NCBI RefSeq assembly: GCF_000283155.1
Contig: NW_004454177.1
Span: forward strand, 24,405,912-24,469,911
Direction of reading: 5' to 3'
From: Ceratotherium simum simum
Taxonomy: Eukaryota > Chordata > Mammalia > Perissodactyla > Rhinocerotidae
Length of the DNA: 64,000 nt
Made by a program: the position numbers and the translations under genes. Below the pieces are notes generated by a model, which made no database searches, was not told the origin of the DNA, and saw only the letters and a program-made list of their open reading frames with translations. This document shows, in pieces, positions 1 to 12,689 of this stretch. Positions within the stretch are counted from its first letter, which is position 1. Each line of letters starts with the position of its first letter.

Positions 1-169
1 NNNNNNNNNNNNNNNNNNNNNNNNNNNNNNNNNNNNNNNNNNNNNNNNNNNNNNNNNNNNNNNNNNNNNNNNNNNNNNNNNNNNNNNNNNNNNNNNNNNN
101 NNNNNNNNNNNNNNNNNNNNNNNNNNNNNNNNNNNNNNNNNNNNNNNNNNNNNNNNNNNNNNNNNNNNN
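1..169. other. Assembly gap (N run)
   Basis: The first 169 positions are all N. The known sequence begins directly inside an L1 3' fragment, so the gap probably reflects an unresolved interspersed repeat. Confidence 0.99.
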
Positions 170-263
170 TTTGAGGAATCTCCATACTGTTTTCCATAGT
201 GGCTGCACCAGTTTGCACTCCCACCAGCAGTGTATGAGAGTTCCCTTCTCTCCACAACCTCTC
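170..263 (-). mobile_element. L1 LINE fragment, ORF2 C-terminal end, antisense
   Basis: The + strand carries the reverse complement of the end of L1 ORF2, including the stretch cataccattttccatagtgg-like and 'gtgtatgagagttccctt'. The same region is visible in sense orientation in the L1 copies at 40620-40680 and 41330-41390 of this window. The fragment runs off into the N gap, so its full extent is unknown. Confidence 0.85.
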
Positions 264-763
264 CTTAGAATAGCATTTGATCTTTTGTTTAAGATAAACA
301 ATCTGTGTTCTTTTAATCTTTTCTAAAGCATCCTATTTTCCAACCCTAGTGATCACTATCAATGTAATTCAATTTAACAAGCTTTCTCATATATATGAGG
401 CACTATGCTAAGTGCTATGGAGGACATACGAAGAAGATATGTGTCTGGCTTCAACAAGGCAATAATACGTAATGAGAAATAGATATATAAACTAATTTTG
501 ACCCAAAGCAGAAAAAAGAATAATAGCTTTGCGATGCAAACCAAGAATCATAGCATGCAAGGGAGAGAAAAGATAAAGAAATAGGGCAGAGGCCTTATCC
601 TCTACAATTTGAGGAGGATTTCATGCAAAATAGGACCTGGTTTTAGGAGGATTCATCTGTCCTGCAGAGATTTGCTCTCAATGAAGCATGGAAAACAGAT
701 CACCATGAAGGATACATAAGGAAAAAAGCAGCCCTCTTATGTATAAGTAATGGTCTCATTTTA
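264..763. other. Unassigned intergenic sequence
   Basis: No gene or clear repeat family is recognised. At about 390-560 the text 'aggcactatgctaagtgct' resembles the conserved core seen in old mammalian interspersed repeats. A similar piece occurs at about 1000-1090. Confidence 0.4.
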
Positions 764-963
764 ATTTTATTTATTTATTTATTTTTTCCCCCAAAGCCCC
801 AGGAGAGTTGTATATCATAGTTGCAAATCCTCCTAGTTGCTGTATGTGGGACACGGCCTCAGCATGGCCGGAGAAGCGGTGCGTCAGTGCGCGCCCAGGA
901 TCAAACCCAGGCCGCCAGCAGCAGAGCACGCGCACTTAACCGCTAAGCCACGGGACCGGCCCA
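764..963 (-). mobile_element. ERE SINE (equine tRNA-derived), antisense
   Basis: A poly-T-like/TTTA start (reverse complement of the A-rich tail) is followed by the antisense ERE body and ends 'ccgctaagccacgggaccgg', the reverse complement of the tRNA-like head with A-box. An 8-bp direct repeat tcatttta flanks it at 756-763 and 964-971, consistent with L1-mediated target-site duplication. This SINE class is characteristic of equids and their relatives. Confidence 0.9.
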
Positions 964-971
964 TCATTTTA

Positions 972-3117
972 TAGATAGACTTTTATTCAAATGTATCAAA
1001 CATCTATTATGATAGACACTATGCTAGGCACAGTGATATGAAAAAGTAGGACACAAATCCTACCTTTAGAGACATGAACCCAGACCTACAGTAAATGAGC
1101 CCATAAAAAGCTAGAGGGTCATTAGAATGTCACATAAGAAGTATGATAACAGACATATTTATAATAGTAAGCTATATAGCTAAATTCCTCTACCTGAGCC
1201 CTGGACAACAAAAGTGGTCTAATGAACAGATTAAATATTTGAGGTTTTCTATTCAATGATTTTTATTTTCCATGTGTTTGGCTCACCTTCACCTTCTGTC
1301 TTTAAACCCCAAAGACATAAGAATTATAGCTACTATTATTTTTTATCAAAGTTCCATGACATTGTTTTATGTCAGTCTATTGACCACTCAACTACCAATA
1401 CTACTTAGGCTCCTAAGACAAAAAATAAACTCTTACCAGAATCTTTTCAGTATCGAGTAACATAATTCTTGAATAATAGGGAAACTATGTCTAAGACCCT
1501 TCCTTCCTCAAAGCACTTTTAAGGATCCTCAGAGTATATGTCGATATGCCCTTTGGTGACCTCTTTGCCTTTCCTCATTGCCAGAGATTCTGACTTCCCA
1601 TGAAAAGGCTGCTCTTCTACTATGAAATCTTAGAAAACAGAACCATTTAAAACATATTTAAGTTCCAACAGATATCTGATGATTACAAGATACTGCATTT
1701 GAAAATAGACTCTCACCTAAGCCCTTCTGAAAATGAGTTTTATCTTTGATAAAGTAACTAAAAAGGCTTCGAGTTCCTCTCAACAGATTGTTTGGCAATT
1801 GTCAAAATGACAACTCTGTTAACCTCACCGATCTCAGATTGAAGGTTTCCATCAACTGCAATAGCAAAGAAACACATTCAAAACACAGATTGCACACTAA
1901 AGAGAAGTGACAGAAAACAGCTTGTATAGCGGTATTTTTTAATGTGATATTGTGCTAATTCAGGTCTGAATGCCTTCTTGACCTCTTCTTTTCTTTTAGC
2001 AATACATGGGTACTATATTTCCAAGTCTGCAAGGAGGTAGGGTGGGGGAAATGGTGGGGAAGAGTTCCTAATGAATGTAACCTTGCAATGGTTTGCCTGT
2101 TTTTGAAAGGAGATGTGCAAAGCCCTGGCCTTGTGTTGTTCATGTACACCAGGGGAATTTGCAAAACAGATTACCTAGCAGAAGACCTCCAACATTACTC
2201 ACCTATGTCTCTTTTTTCCTTCCAGAAACACAGCTTCCTGAAGCCAGGAACCTTACTGGCAAGACATACCAGGTTCCCTTCAATCCAGGATATATCACTA
2301 TATATACCTAAGAGTTTAGTTTATGATTTGTCCTGGGAAAATCCATGTAAGGTCACACAATTGTTTATACTAGCTTCTACTAAGGATCAGAGTTACTAAG
2401 GAGCTATGGAGAAGGAGATTAAAGGGCATGGTGGCTCTATTTGACATCCACAACTCATGCCAAATGCTTTACACAAAGCCAAGCAGTAAGTGAAGGGCAG
2501 AACAGGGGCCTTCAATCAGATCTCTTACCTCTGGACCAGTTTGACTACAGAACAGCTGCCTTAGCAGTGTTGAGGCTATCTTTCCGCTTCACTTATACAC
2601 ATGCGTGCACACACACACTCATGACACACACGTAATTGTTAAGCCAGGCACTGCAGTTTAAAAGATTATGGGATGACTGGAACACTGCCCCTGAACAGCT
2701 TAGGAGATCTCAGAGTTTTTTTTTCCTCTCTCAGGAAAAAAAAAGCAGTAAGGAGAAACAGTATAACCTAATATGAATGCTATAGAACAATTATTTCAAA
2801 AAATGCCACAGGAATCAGGAAAAGGCATGAGTAGCTCTGCTATCATCATGTTGCACACACTGCTTTGTATTCTAGCAACTGCCATGCTCTGGTTTCTCCA
2901 CATCATGACACTCTTAAAAAAGAGGCATCATGCGTTATTCATGTTTTAATTCAGTGAAGTTATGTGTTACATCTATCTTACTAGGTACTTAACGTGAGTT
3001 AAACTATGTCCCTATAATTGAGGAGTGCACAGCCTAAGAAGGGAGAGAGACATAAAAAGTTTCTCATTTCAGTACACTCCTTGAACATAAAATATTCTTA
3101 CCATAGGAAACAGAAGA
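972..3117. other. Unassigned sequence, no gene recognised
   Basis: Mostly non-repetitive AT-rich DNA. A short CA-rich tract lies at about 2599-2632. The longest + frame, 2088-2399 (103 codons), has no recognisable domain. It overlaps a pyrimidine-rich AG (tctcttttttccttccag, ending about 2224) that could be a chance splice acceptor. Nothing convincing as a gene is seen. Confidence 0.4.
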
Positions 3118-3385
3118 GTGTAGCATTAACACTTATTGAGTCTAAATTATGAGTCAGATACTTGAATAGGTTTATTTCAATTCATGTAGTGCTCATAAAC
3201 CTTGAGATAGCTATAACTACTATCCACATTTTACCAATGACAACACTGATGCAGAGAGAACTTAAACATGTTGCCTAATATCACAGAATTAATAAATAGA
3301 AGAGATGGGATTTTATTAAAAAAAAAATAGGGCCTCAAAAACCACACTTTTAACCATTAAAACACACTACATTTTATAGTATATT
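3118..3385 (-). repeat. MIR SINE, antisense
   Basis: The order of motifs is that of an inverted MIR: attgagtctaaattatgagt (size-class 'tattgagc' core), then 'attttaccaatgacaacac' matching the MIR core 'ttttacagatgaggaaac', then the tail with cacagaattaataaatag. It is strongly diverged, as expected for MIR. Confidence 0.7.
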
Positions 3386-3389
3386 AGTT

Positions 3390-3585
3390 AACCCTAACCC
3401 TTAGCTTTCTTGTGGCACAGTTTTCTCATCCATAAAGTAAGGGTCAAAATTAGTTTCTTTCTAATGGAGATGTTATAAGTATTAATTAAAATTGTATATT
3501 TCAAGTTCTTAGATCAGTGTCTAGCACGTAGGGAATGTGGGCAACAGTGTTAATTCTTAATAGTAAATGTTGAATACATGAATAG
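3390..3585 (+). repeat. MIR SINE, sense
   Basis: Contains 'cagttttctcatccataaag' and 'gtctagcacgtagg', the sense-orientation MIR core and 3' region, and ends near 'aatagtaaatgttgaata'. It lies next to an inverted MIR (3118-3385), giving a head-opposed pair. Confidence 0.65.
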
Positions 3586-5552
3586 TTATCTCAGGAAACC
3601 TTTTAAAGAATTATATATTATCATCTCACTAGGACTATTTATCTCTCAGGCAGTGGAGCTGTACCCGATATCCTTGTAAGATTTCATCTAAACCAAAGAG
3701 GCTTGTTGAGTTTGGGGAGCTCTGGATGTCATGTAATAACCCAGGCACAAGCACTCAATCTGAATGTCCCTGGGCTCTCCCCTGTGCAGATTACAGCAAG
3801 ATTAAGTGCCTTGTCTCTGCATCTGGAAAATATTATAGTTGCCCTAGCCGTTATTTATAGCTTCAGAAAGTTTCCAATGTGATTGTCTGTGACAAATACG
3901 TCAATTTCAATGGTGTGATTATGCAGGCACCTAGCAGAGAGGGTGTGCAATGTATAATATTAGTGCCTCTAAACTCCCTTGGGGACGCATTTAGAATAGT
4001 GATTCTGTCATCTTGCAATGCTTTTCCCACCTCAGCTGTACTTCCTGTGCATGAATTGCAGGCAGTACTGGACATTTTATTCAGAACCAGTGCATATGGA
4101 CAATAAGAATAAAGGTCAATAATATATTTTGGTCAAAAATGTCTTTCTTGAAAAGGGCAAGAAGTGTGCAGGACAGTTTGAACTCAGTTTATTTAATCTT
4201 AGAAAGACGAATTACTATGTTTAGATGACCTGCTTCTAACACAAAGTAAAAATCTTTCCCTTTCTCCTCAACTATAGCTTCTGTTTTGTCTCCTATCACC
4301 CTTCTTTTTAACAGATATGTTCGAGTTGTCAGAGACAAAAACAGGAGGAAGATTTCCTATAAATGAAACCAACATTAGCATTGGAAATAGCACCAGCAGC
4401 TGCAGAAAGAGATTGATGCCCCTGTAACTCCTATCTGGGTGTCAAGATTAAGGCCATGAAATGAACGGTCTCATATGAACATTCGTTATCAGAAACATTT
4501 CACATGATCTTTGCTGAAACCAAATGTGCAGCTATCGTCAGGATGTTTCATCATTCTATTTACAATAATCTTGACTACTACCTCAATTTGGACTTAATTT
4601 ACTTGCTGATCCAAACTGGAACAAAAATTAAAACCACCTGGTCCAATTCCTTTTAAATTTATCATTGTAGTAAAGAAAATGTATCTATCAGCCCTTTGAT
4701 TCTGAACTTCATTGTAGAGGCAGTGATAGAACTCAGATACCTTGAGTCCCAGCCACCACTTTTTCCAAAATTGCCTTGCCTCCTTAATTCATAAAACTTT
4801 AAAATAAGGTCTTGGTTGTGCTGAGAGAAAACTTCAAAAGACAACAAAAGATAATCATGACATGTATTAACGCTGCCTTGTAACATGCCAATTAAATTAG
4901 TGGAGTTAGTGCAAATGATGGATAATAACATGGAAATACTTCCAGAACCTCATAGTCACAGATTTAAAGCAACAACATGGATTGTAAAAGACTGGCAATG
5001 GTGTTATTTTAAAAAAATAAGAGGGAATTATATACACTTAAAATCCTTCAGTCAGCACTCAGTGGGAACATCTGAAGCCTCACTCACTTCTGCTATTGAG
5101 GGTGACTTTACTACTCAGTCAGCTTTGTAGGTAATTAGAAAACTCGACTCTCTCTGCTTACCTCTATAGAAGCAAGGAGGAGATAATCAGAAACACTTTG
5201 AAAACATGGCAGGATACATAGGTAAAAACAGGGAGCCAGAGGTCCATATCTTGGACAGTTATTATCAGAAAAAAATTGTTAAAACCATACCCCCCAAAAA
5301 ACAACCCATACCTCTACTAATAGTATAGCTTTTATTCCCAGAAAGATTGCAAAGCAGTGAAAGAATTTGTATTGAAATGACTCAAAGAAAGAAAAGACTG
5401 TATCTTAGAGGATCTGATAAATTTGTTTAGTAACCCCAAATATTTTTTAAAAACACAGAAACATTCATTTCTTTTGATTTAAATTGAGGAATTATCTAAA
5501 AAGAGGAGGTAAAAAATTTTATAGATGAAGTGTTTATTGCAGCAATATAGTA
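3586..5552. other. Unassigned sequence, no gene recognised
   Basis: No repeat family or exon is recognised. Short open frames at 3863-4106 (both strands) and 4662-5130 lack any recognisable domain and look like chance frames. Confidence 0.4.
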
Positions 5553-6105
5553 TTTTAGTTTTTATATGAGGTATAATACATATACCACAAAGAATGCATC
5601 TCTTAATTGTACAGTTCAATGAATTCTTACTTATGTATACACCCATGTAATCACCACTCAGATCAAGATATAGAACATTCCCAGCAGCCCAGCAGGCCCC
5701 TTTGTCTTTAATGTCAATAGCACTGACACCACCAGCTGCATCCCCTCACCCCAGGACACCACTATTCTCATTTCTAGCACCATAGGTTAGTTTTGTCTGT
5801 TCCTGAATTTTATGTAAATTGAATAATACATAAATTTTGTGCATGCTCCTTTTACTCTATATTACATCTGTAAAATCTGCAAGGTGCATTACATGGAGTA
5901 GTTTTTTTTTTTTTCTCTTTGTAGCATTCCATTGCATTAATATACTATAATTCATTTATCCACTCTCTGAAGGACATTTAGATTGTTTCCAATTTTTAGA
6001 TATTATGAATGAAACTGCTATGAAACAATCTTGTACATATCTTTTGGTATACAGGTGCACTCATTTCTCTCCAGGGTATATCTAGGCGTGAAATTGCTGG
6101 TTACA
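5553..6105 (-). mobile_element. Old L1 (L1M type) 3' region, antisense
   Basis: The text follows the reverse complement of old mammalian L1 3' ends: 'tatacacccatgtaatcacc', then 'agatcaagatatagaacatt', 'gtagcattccattgcattaa', 'gattgtttccaatttttaga' and finally 'gtgaaattgctgg'. These correspond in order to the 3' UTR and end of ORF2. It is heavily diverged and 5' truncated. Confidence 0.8.
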
Positions 6106-8249
6106 TATTTATTTTTAATAGGAAAAAAATTACAGAGCAACCTACCTATCAGTCAATAGAGAAATTATTATGTAAATTACAATGTTTGTTTTCCAAAATT
6201 TTAATAATATATAATTAAAATATATAATAATAGATACTGTGTACCAACAATTTAATGCTTATGATGCAACTTTAAATGAAGTCATCAGAAAACAAAATAC
6301 TAGCCACACTATAACACTACATGCAGAAGATATACATGCATTACGTACATTTAATATCATTAAAAAAGCATCAAAAATATCACAAGACTGCAAATGAAAA
6401 AATTTAATCATAGTCAATGAAACAAGGCAAAATGACATTGAAATATAAGTGGTAAACATAGAAAAGACCTTTTAAGCAATGAGGAAAGAATAATCCAGAT
6501 GACAACCAGAAGCAAAAGAACTAAAATAGGTAGAGGCGGAGCTATACAATTTCTGATTGTCTAACTTAAAGTCTGTACTTTAACAAATAGACAGATTGAT
6601 AAATTTGTACAATTAATTATCTTTGATTCTTTGATATAAGGAGGGTAATGTTAGCTATAAACTGAATTGAAATAGCATGAATTTAAATCAAATGTTTTTT
6701 AGAAGTGAATCAACTCAGAATGAGTAATGAATACAAAAAAAGTAATTTCTAGTGGTCTGTATGTTGATAATTATGCCGTCTGCACAGTAAACTTTGCATA
6801 GTTCATGTTGTCCCTGTTGGGGATGGGTGGTATTACAAAATGACATCTGAAAGCTGATATATGTAAAACCCTGTACTATGATGTCTGGGATATGGTTATA
6901 CTCACAAACCTGATGGGATCCAAAATTTACTCCAGTCACCATCTCAGTCCCTGGGAATATATGGTACCTTGGAAAAGCTGTTTCTGTTGGGAACGAATGG
7001 AGAGTGATACTTTAAATTTTAACCGATGTTTGGGATATCAAACCTACTTTAATCTCAGCCTCAACGATACAAATTCACAAAGAGTTTCTAAGATGGGTAA
7101 TAAAATTAAATGAAAACCAAACATATGTAGATGATGACTCCCAATGTAAGAGAACATTTAGGGAAACTGAGTTGAAGCTCCCTATGGAGGTAATACTTAT
7201 GGATACTGGCCCAGAAAAAGAAGTGAATTTGCCCTTAGAACAATTAAACACTAAATTAAGCCTCTCCATGGACACATATTAAAAGTTTCAAATCACTGTG
7301 AATGGTGGAGCAAAAAGAGTAACTGAGTTGGTTAAAGAATAAAGATCCCTGAAGGGGTATGTACATAATTAACATGCTTTATAGGGGCAATCTCTAACCC
7401 CAGGGGATAGTTCAAATTCTGGTGGCCTTCAGGCTATTGGTATGCTTAACCTTCTGTATTCAATTTTGAAGAAAATGCTGTGGGATAAATAATGAAAAAA
7501 ATGCCTGAGAAATATGTGGCAAAGAAATATTGGCTCAAGTCAGAGGGTGGGCAAAGGGAGAAAGGAGTTATGGCAACTAGCCAGGGATCTGTTTCTCTAA
7601 CAGTAGCGGAGGAAATTCCCAGGGGGGAAAAAAGGCAGGTGGTCTATTCGCATGTCTATGCAAATATGCTAGTAACTCATCTTAGGAAAATAGACTAATA
7701 ATATTTGCTAGTAAGAGAACACTTCTCTATGGAGTGCTCTTAGAATGATGCCCCTTATTTAGGATTTCTTAATGTAAAGAAACCTAGAATCTATGAAATT
7801 ATAAGGCACACACCCCTGGAAAATGTCCTGAAAGCCTTGTAATTATTTGGATATAAAATAGAGATATTTCATAACTTAAGTGCTCACACTGGATAAGACG
7901 ACACGCATACCTCCCTTAGAGACATTTTCTATTACTGGGGGCCAGAGAGCAGGTCTAACATGGGAAAGAAGGACCTAGGGAGCCACATGGGGTATCCAAG
8001 ACCTCTCCCTGCTTCGTCTGTGCCTTTGGTAGCTTGTGTCCTTGATCTCAAGCAAGAGCTCAGATTCATGTGAGTGTGATGTGACAATCAGATCCTTTGT
8101 GTTAGCTCATAGTGAATGAACCATTAATTTAACTATTGGCCTTGATAAAATACAGGGTGAAAAGAATCTCATCCTGGAATGTTAAAAAAAGGTAATCCCT
8201 GTTACAAAATTGCAGCCAAGTTTCTGACATCATATTTTCTTTAATGATA
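6106..8249. other. Unassigned sequence with possible relic of a coding region
   Basis: No recognised repeat. A stop-free + frame of 88 codons runs 7016-7279 and ends at TAA 7280-7282. It has a protein-like composition (acidic DDD cluster, LPMEVILMDTG, EKEVNLPLEQL) but no recognisable domain. A second + frame of 68 codons lies at 7492-7698. These could be scraps of an old retroelement or retrocopy, or chance frames. Confidence 0.35.
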
Positions 8250-8301
8250 ATATCTACCTATCTATCTATCCTCTACCTACCTACCTACCTATCTATCTGC
8301 C
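8250..8301. repeat. Tetranucleotide microsatellite (CTAT/CTAC)n
   Basis: Tandem ctat and ctac units with minor interruptions ('ctacctacctacctatct'). Confidence 0.9.
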
Positions 8302-9842
8302 ATGCATAGTGAAGTTATGAAGATAGCTTTGGCCCACATCCACAAAGAGAAACCTAAAATATTAATTAAGAAGTCAGAGAATATATGTAAATATTGATTG
8401 TAAGTAATATGAGGCTTTTTTCTAGTTATCTTTTCATCTCAAGATGATTAACTAGGAGGGATTGATTGATGAAAATGGAAAATTTAAAGCTAAAGGCTGG
8501 CAGATATATAGAAGAGTAAAGTAGCCAGTACTATCGTTTTTCCTCTCTTAGGGGAGAATTTTTGCTGAGTTGCAATGAATATGATTCATTGATTCATATA
8601 AATCAATTCATATGATTGTTTTTTGAATCAATAAACATGTGTTCAGCAGCATCTTCTACGTACCAGCTACTGTGCTTGATTCTGGGGGCAAAAAAGATGA
8701 ATGACACACATTAGTTCTATTAAGGAGATAATATTATAAAGGTAAGGGAAGGTAATTAAGTCACATTATAACACAGTGCAGCAAATGCTATGAGCAAAAA
8801 TACCAAGAGACAATAGATATACACAAGAAGAGGATCAAATGCAGACTTGGGGTGGGTGAGTGGGAAGGTATGAGCAATGGAACACATATAATCAGAAATA
8901 TGTTATTTTACCATTTCTATCTCAAAAGCAATACTTTTTCTTTAAAAAATAACCTATGTCAACAAGTAACGAAATGTAATGAAGGTACTTGCTGGGGCCC
9001 ACTGCCTGGGAGTTCTTCAACATCGCTTATCTAAAGAAAGATACATAGAACTGAACAAACTTATCAGCCTGTTATCAAATATAAAAGTCGTATGAGTACT
9101 TAGTTGAAATATTTCACCGAATCAAAATACATAAATGTAACAGACTGCAGCACTCTGATTTTTCTCATCTGCTGTAATGAATGTACCACACGGAGCTTTT
9201 CCCATCAGAATTGTTGGCAGGGGAGAAACTCTAACCTTGGCACAAGAGGGAGCCTGATGTTTTTAGAAAACACAGATATTTTTAAGAGAAAGAAAGATAA
9301 AATGCAATCTGGTAAAGTATACATAATCTAGTTCACTAACACTGAAAATTCAGATTGTTCTCTCTCCCATTTTCTCTCCTTATTTCATGATGTGATCATT
9401 CTCTTCTATGAATTCCTAGTTTTGTTGGCACCTACAGACAAAGGGAATAATTAGACAGGTGCTTCTAGTCTTCAAACCTGTAACATCCATATATGTAAAA
9501 TAACAATTTTCTGGATCCTCTCTGATTTACCACAATCTGTTTCCTGGATCTCTGTATTCAGTTAATAGCTTCAGATGGAAGTCATAACTCTATCTCCACT
9601 ACAAAAACCACCAGTTTCTTTATCCAACTCTGAAAACTGGTGGATTCAGTGAAAAAATCTTGATGTCTAACTGAAGCTGATGATTTGAAAGACTCTGGTT
9701 GACTAGAGCATTTGATAAGTACAGACATACTAGGAATGCAAGAACATGTTTTGGACCATTAGATTAGCCAGTAATTTAGCTTTTCTCTCTTCAGTGATAG
9801 TTATCAACTCCTCAAAATAGAGAAGATTTGTGAAAAAGAAAA
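8302..9842. other. Unassigned sequence
   Basis: No gene seen. At about 8620-8850 the text 'aataaacatgtgttcagcag' to 'gatgaatgacacac' resembles a very old interspersed repeat with the 'tactgtgctt' core, but the family cannot be named by eye. Confidence 0.35.
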
Positions 9843-10085
9843 AAAAAATCTATTGAGTGTCTGTCTATATGAGGCAGGCATTGTACTACACATAATATTT
9901 ATATGTCTCATTTAATCCTTAAAAAAACTTACAGAGTGAGTATTATTATTTCCCATTTCACAGATGAGGAGGCTGACAAGCAAAGAAGTTAACTTTTTCG
10001 TTGTATAACTACTGAAAGTGATAGAGCTGAGATTTAAACTTAGGCCCAAACCACCTCTCAGATGAACAACAGATATCTCCTCGAA
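9843..10085 (-). repeat. MIR SINE, antisense
   Basis: Shows 'tattatttcccatttcacag' followed by 'atgaggaggctgacaa' and 'gagatttaaacttaggccc', the inverted MIR core and tRNA-related part in the correct order. Confidence 0.8.
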
Positions 10086-10169
10086 GCTTCCTGTTAGTAA
10101 TACAGGGAGCCGATTTAGAAATATGGATGTATACACACAAACACATTTCTGATGCTAGGAAAAGACAGA

Positions 10170-10278
10170 CAGATGATTAATAGATATAGCTAGATAGATG
10201 ATAGATTGATAGATCAATGACAATATTAAGGCTGTTAGGGTAGCATCTTTTCTACATAATAGTATATATATATATATC
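10170..10278. repeat. GATA-type and (TA)n simple repeats
   Basis: Imperfect tagatagatgatagattga units at about 10180-10220 are followed by a short (TA)n run at 10262-10278. Confidence 0.75.
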
Positions 10279-12064
10279 TCATTTTTATAGTTCCCTAATA
10301 AATCTTTTAAATACATTCTAAATCCTACCCCACATAAAAATAATTGCAGAAAAAGGCTTTTGGATGATTAGATGGTTGGTAAGACATTCTCAAAGGAAAG
10401 CACAAGAAATAGTACTTTTCAGCAAGTAATTGTAAATAATCTCAGATACTTAAACTACTATTTGAAGTTTTTGAAGCTTAGTTTTTCTATATAACTTTTT
10501 CCATAGCATGTAATGTCCATAAATCTTGAGGGGGTGTTGTATTTCACACTCAAATATCGAAATTCTCACAAATTCTCAAACCAGTAGCACAAGTGAAATA
10601 AAAAGTAGAGTAATTATCTCGGAAAAAATAGCCACAATGTATTTTAAAACTAAGTATAGAAAGACATAAATGATCAATTTTCTTTTCTAGTCGCCCAAAT
10701 CATCTCAAGATAAACGATGCTGTATAATTAAGTAGAGGACAGTTTACTTTGTTCAGATCCAGGGGAGCAGTAAATCTTTAACACTTACTGAATTTGTGTT
10801 AATTAGGTATCCATGAAATGCACTGGTGTTATTAAAAAGGGTTCTAAGGCTTTAAAAAAGAAAAGCAAAGAATATTACTCAGGTGAATTTAAGAATTGTT
10901 TTCGTCAAGTATCAAAGAAAGAGTAAATGGCAGTTGTTTCTACAGCCTTATCAAAATAAGCACAATAGACAATAAAGATGCAGCAGTATCCAGGTGAATT
11001 GACAAGTGGAAACAGCCAAACTAGAGCATATGTTAGTGTTAGGTGGCATGAAAGAGGTATAAAATACAGTCCTTACCCACCAAGAAGCGCAATTTAACTA
11101 TCAAGGTATATGGAATGAGAAAAAAGACAGTTCTAAATTTTCTAGCATTTGGGTCATATAGAGAATTGCTCTAAGTCATTTGCCCTTTCTGAACTTCCTT
11201 TTCCTCTCTGGTAAAGAATCAGAATGAAATACAATCTTGCAAGGTTTTTGCCAGGATCACATGAAATAAGGAATGTGAAAACACTCTGAAAACTATATGG
11301 TGCTATAAAAATATAGGGTATTTTTTTTTTACTTTGCAGAGTGAAAATTATTCAGAGCTAATAAGTATATAGTAGCGTGAAAACAAGAGAGGCTAGAGGG
11401 GTTGAATAATCCATTAAGCAAAATCCACACTTTAAAGGAGTTCAGCCTATTTCACTGGTCAGGTTAACTCAGTGATGTAGTCACCGGCAGCATGATACAG
11501 GGTATATGAGTCCCTGTCCTGTTTTCTCTCACTCATCATTTAGTGGACTGGAGCACGCTGGAAAATGAAGAGAGAAGCAGATGGGGAAGCTGTTCAGATG
11601 CCGTCATGTCTGGTTTTGAATCTATATAGCCTGTGCCTCATCCTAGAAAAAGGAAGGTCAAGGTTTCTTAATCCTCCAAACCCAAAAATAAACATGGCCT
11701 GCTGTGGACAGGAGAATTACACTGAGAGAGGTTTTTATTCAGTATTAGCTTATGGATCCCAGGTCCAAGGCAAGTCCCTCCCATAGCTAAACAATTACAA
11801 GGACAATAACACTGATTACAATTTACAAGAGTGACATTTTCCCTTAGCTGTAGATGGCATGCTTTCAGGAGCCCATGATGTCCTACCTGCCTCAAAGCAA
11901 TCTCTGACTTGAGTTCCATACTGACGGGCATCATCGCTTTTGCCTTTCTCTCCACACCCAAATGAATGATTATATGCCACCTCAACATAGCAAAGGACAA
12001 GGGACAAACATCAAGCAAATACAGTGAGGTAGGTCTGGAATTTAGAAAGAGCCAAATCGATATA
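10279..12064. other. Unassigned sequence, no gene recognised
   Basis: No repeat family recognised. The longest frame is on the - strand, 11668-12018 (116 codons), with several cysteines (CNQCYCPCNC) but no recognised domain, no upstream promoter and no homologue known to me. It is probably a chance frame. Confidence 0.35.
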
Positions 12065-12300
12065 CTTTATATCCCCACTCTGTACCAGGCACTTGGTAGT
12101 TATTTGACTAAGATTTCTCTTTTAATCTTTACAACAGTCCTGTGAGAATACGTTTAAAATTTATTTCAAAGCTTTCAGATGAGGAGAATTAAGTTCAGAA
12201 AGGTTAAGTTGCTTAGGTAATGATTGCTGGAGTCAGGAATCAAATGCAAATTTATGGCTCACGTTTCTGTCACTATAACAGTACTTCTCAGACTTTGTGA
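12065..12300 (-). repeat. MIR SINE, antisense
   Basis: Contains 'ctgtaccaggcacttggtag', 'tttacaacagtcctgtgaga', 'agatgaggagaattaag' and 'gaaaggttaagttgcttagg' in the inverted MIR order. Confidence 0.8.
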
Positions 12301-12689
12301 TGTTTTTGTATCCATTTTCATTTTTGTTTTGTTGTGATTGTGTTACCAGCAAGAGAACACTTTCATCAAAAAAAAAAAATTTCCCAGAGAAACTCAACTG
12401 TAAATGAGATATAAAAGTAGCGAATCTGATTGAGAGAGAGGTCATGAAGAGGAGGCCCTCACTGATAACCTCTCAACCCCCCTGCATTGGCCCCCATGAC
12501 ATTTTTTCCAAAGCTTTGTCCCTTTCCAGAACTCAGGAAATCGCTCAACAAGCTAACTTGAGTCATTTCTCTGGAAACTGTTCTTGGTGAGTGCAGATAG
12601 GGGTGAAAGGGATGACATGGAATGAGACTACTGAAAGGAAAGATGGAAGCAACAGAAAGGAGACAAGAACAGAGTCACAAATTTAATTT

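Noticed and set aside
2088..2399. 103-codon frame with internal pyrimidine-rich AG as a real exon
   Set aside because: No matching donor of good quality and no recognised protein; kept only as a note.
11668..12018. 116-codon antisense frame with CNQCYCPCNC cysteines
   Set aside because: No recognised domain, no splice or promoter context, and a second overlapping frame exists on the same strand; length is compatible with chance.
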